From an uncultured Collinsella sp. (GTDB taxonomy: Bacteria > Actinomycetota > Coriobacteriia > Coriobacteriales > Coriobacteriaceae): a stretch of DNA of 39,467 nucleotides. Position 1 is the stretch's first letter. Each line of letters begins with the position of its first letter. The DNA lies in contig CALGZX010000141.1 in assembly GCA_937934165.1 (NCBI GenBank), positions 1 through 39,467 on the forward strand, read 5' to 3'. The notes beneath the pieces were generated by a model, which did not search any database, had not been told where the DNA came from, and worked only from the letters and a program-made list of their open reading frames with translations. This document shows, in pieces, positions 38,493 to 39,467 of the stretch. A program made the translations under genes and the position numbers.

Positions 38493-39467
38493 ATGGCACA
38501 GTATCAGCTGCCCAACGACTTCTTCTTTGGCGCTGCTATGTCCGGCCCGCAGACTGAGGGTCAGTGGAACCAGGGCGGCAAGCTCGAGAACCTGTGGGAC
38601 ACCTGGTCCATCCAGGATCTGGGTTCGTTCTACAACCGCGTTGGCTCTTACGCCGGCAATGACTTTATGGCCAAGTACCAGGAAGACCTTCGCATTTTGA
38701 AGGACTTGGGTCTGGATACCTATCGCACTTCCATCCAGTGGAGCCGTCTGCTCGATGCCGACGGCAACCTCAACGAGGAAGGTGCCGCGTGGTATCACGA
38801 GTTGTTCCGCGCCTCTCGCGAAGCCGGCTTGGAGCCGTTTGTCAACTTGTACCACTTTGACATGCCCACCTACCTCTTTAACCGTGGCGGCTGGGAGAGC
38901 CGTGAGGTTGTCGAGGCTTACGCACATTACGCCGACGTCGCCTTCCACGAGTTTGGCCAGGAGATTAAGTACTGGTTCACCTTTAACGAGCCCATCGTCG
39001 AGCCCGAGCAGCGCTATCAGGAGGGCGTGTGGTTCCCGCAGCTCCACGACTTCAACCGCGCCCGCACCGTGCAGTATCACATCTCGCTGGCGCACGCGCT
39101 GGCCGTGGCCAACTATCGTCGCGCCTATGACGAGGGCGCTATTCGCGCCGATGCCAAGATCGGCATGATCAACTGCTTTACCCCGGTCTACACCAAGGAG
39201 AACCCCAGCGAGGCGGACCTCGAGGCCGTGCGCATGACCAGCGGCATCAACAACCGCTGGTGGCTCGACCTCATCACCAAGGGCGAGCTTCCTGCCGACG
39301 TGCTCGACAGCCTGGCCGAGGGCGGCGTTAAGCTCCCGTTCCGCGCCGGCGACCAAGAGATCCTCAAGCAGGGTGTTGTCGACTGGCTCGGTTGCAACTA
39401 CTACCACCCCACGCGCGTTCAGGCGCCGGCGAGCAAGATCGACCAGTACGGTCTGCCGCACTTTGCC
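38493..39467 (+). CDS. Glycoside hydrolase family 1 enzyme, 3' end beyond window
   Basis: 325 codons are present with no stop, so the gene runs off the window. GH1 hallmarks: FFFGAAMSGPQTEGQWN at the N terminus, the DTYRTSIQWSR strand, YHFDMP, and the acid/base catalytic Glu in WFTFNEP, then the WLGCNYYHPTRVQAP strand. The nucleophile motif (TENG) would lie beyond the end. The overall pattern is closest to bacterial 6-phospho-beta-glucosidases and galactosidases, but a plain beta-glucosidase is possible. ATG 38493 has GCGAGG upstream. Adjacent divergent GntR/UTRA gene and manA suggest a glucoside- or mannoside-use locus. Confidence 0.9.
   Translation, partial: MAQYQLPNDFFFGAAMSGPQTEGQWNQGGKLENLWDTWSIQDLGSFYNRVGSYAGNDFMAKYQEDLRILKDLGLDTYRTSIQWSRLLDADGNLNEEGAAWYHELFRASREAGLEPFVNLYHFDMPTYLFNRGGWESREVVEAYAHYADVAFHEFGQEIKYWFTFNEPIVEPEQRYQEGVWFPQLHDFNRARTVQYHISLAHALAVANYRRAYDEGAIRADAKIGMINCFTPVYTKENPSEADLEAVRMTSGINNRWWLDLITKGELPADVLDSLAEGGVKLPFRAGDQEILKQGVVDWLGCNYYHPTRVQAPASKIDQYGLPHFA

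Noticed and set aside
38319..39461. A 380-codon minus-strand open frame opposite the GH1 gene
   Set aside because: The plus strand has an uninterrupted GH1 protein with catalytic motif; the minus frame has none.
1..39467. CRISPR array, insertion-sequence transposase or prophage genes
   Set aside because: No regularly spaced direct repeats, and no transposase, integrase or phage structural protein was found in either strand.

Overview
The window looks like the chromosome of a high-GC Gram-positive anaerobe of the Coriobacteriia, most like Collinsella. This is inferred from strong GC bias at third codon positions, the eno - divIC/ftsB - ppx order typical of Actinomycetota, short-form histidine genes, and PTS and GH1 sugar genes. 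Species identity cannot be proved by eye. No phage, plasmid or CRISPR locus is visible. Most of the window is ordinary housekeeping sequence, and the unusual material lies mainly between genes.

Layout. 47-883: a sugar phosphate isomerase/epimerase-like TIM barrel. 1053-9164: a nearly complete histidine operon, hisZG(fused)-hisD-hisC-hisB-hisH-hisA-hisF-hisI-hisE. Its missing histidinol-phosphatase is supplied by a convergent PHP-family gene (9312-10223, minus). 10523-12475: a stand-alone LarC C-terminal-type protein, YfcE phosphodiesterase and MazG. 12661-15939: enolase, a DivIC/FtsB-like protein and exopolyphosphatase. 16262-16346: tRNA-Leu(UAA), minus strand, beside tRNA-like debris. 16378-17838: a membrane-anchored helical-repeat protein, then an orphan PTS IIB and a VOC protein. 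18133-20758 (minus): a UBA/DUF4342 membrane protein, an OmpR-type regulator and a sensor kinase. 21117-25645: a small membrane protein, a metallophosphoesterase, GluQ (minus) and a DUF2207 membrane protein. 25821-31060: GNAT (minus), PurH, an unknown protein, and a BceRS-like two-component pair without a transporter. 31283-36180: a universal stress protein (minus), UppP and a long PcrA/UvrD helicase. 36462-39467: manA and a GntR/HutC regulator (both minus), divergent from a GH1 glycosidase that runs off the end of the window.

How the genes work together. The first 10 kb encodes every step from PRPP plus ATP to histidinol oxidation, with HisZ and HisG joined in one chain. The right end is a carbohydrate module in which a UTRA-domain repressor probably controls the GH1 enzyme and itself heads a transcript with manA.

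The most noteworthy signal is a dense set of intergenic palindromes and short interspersed repeats. Two 69-bp hairpins have conserved 17-nt ends and a base-pair-compensated core (9231-9299 and 15942-16010). A modular GGGAC-containing repeat appears at three places (9161-9208, 23538-23588, 25721-25819). There is a 188-bp MITE-like inverted repeat (17931-18118), and several 91-124-bp hairpins lie at gene ends or in leaders (8333-8427, 31179-31269, 32964-33061, 36191-36314, 38365-38462). Together they suggest REP/MITE-like mobile families or a structured-RNA layer; a genome-wide search for copies would decide.
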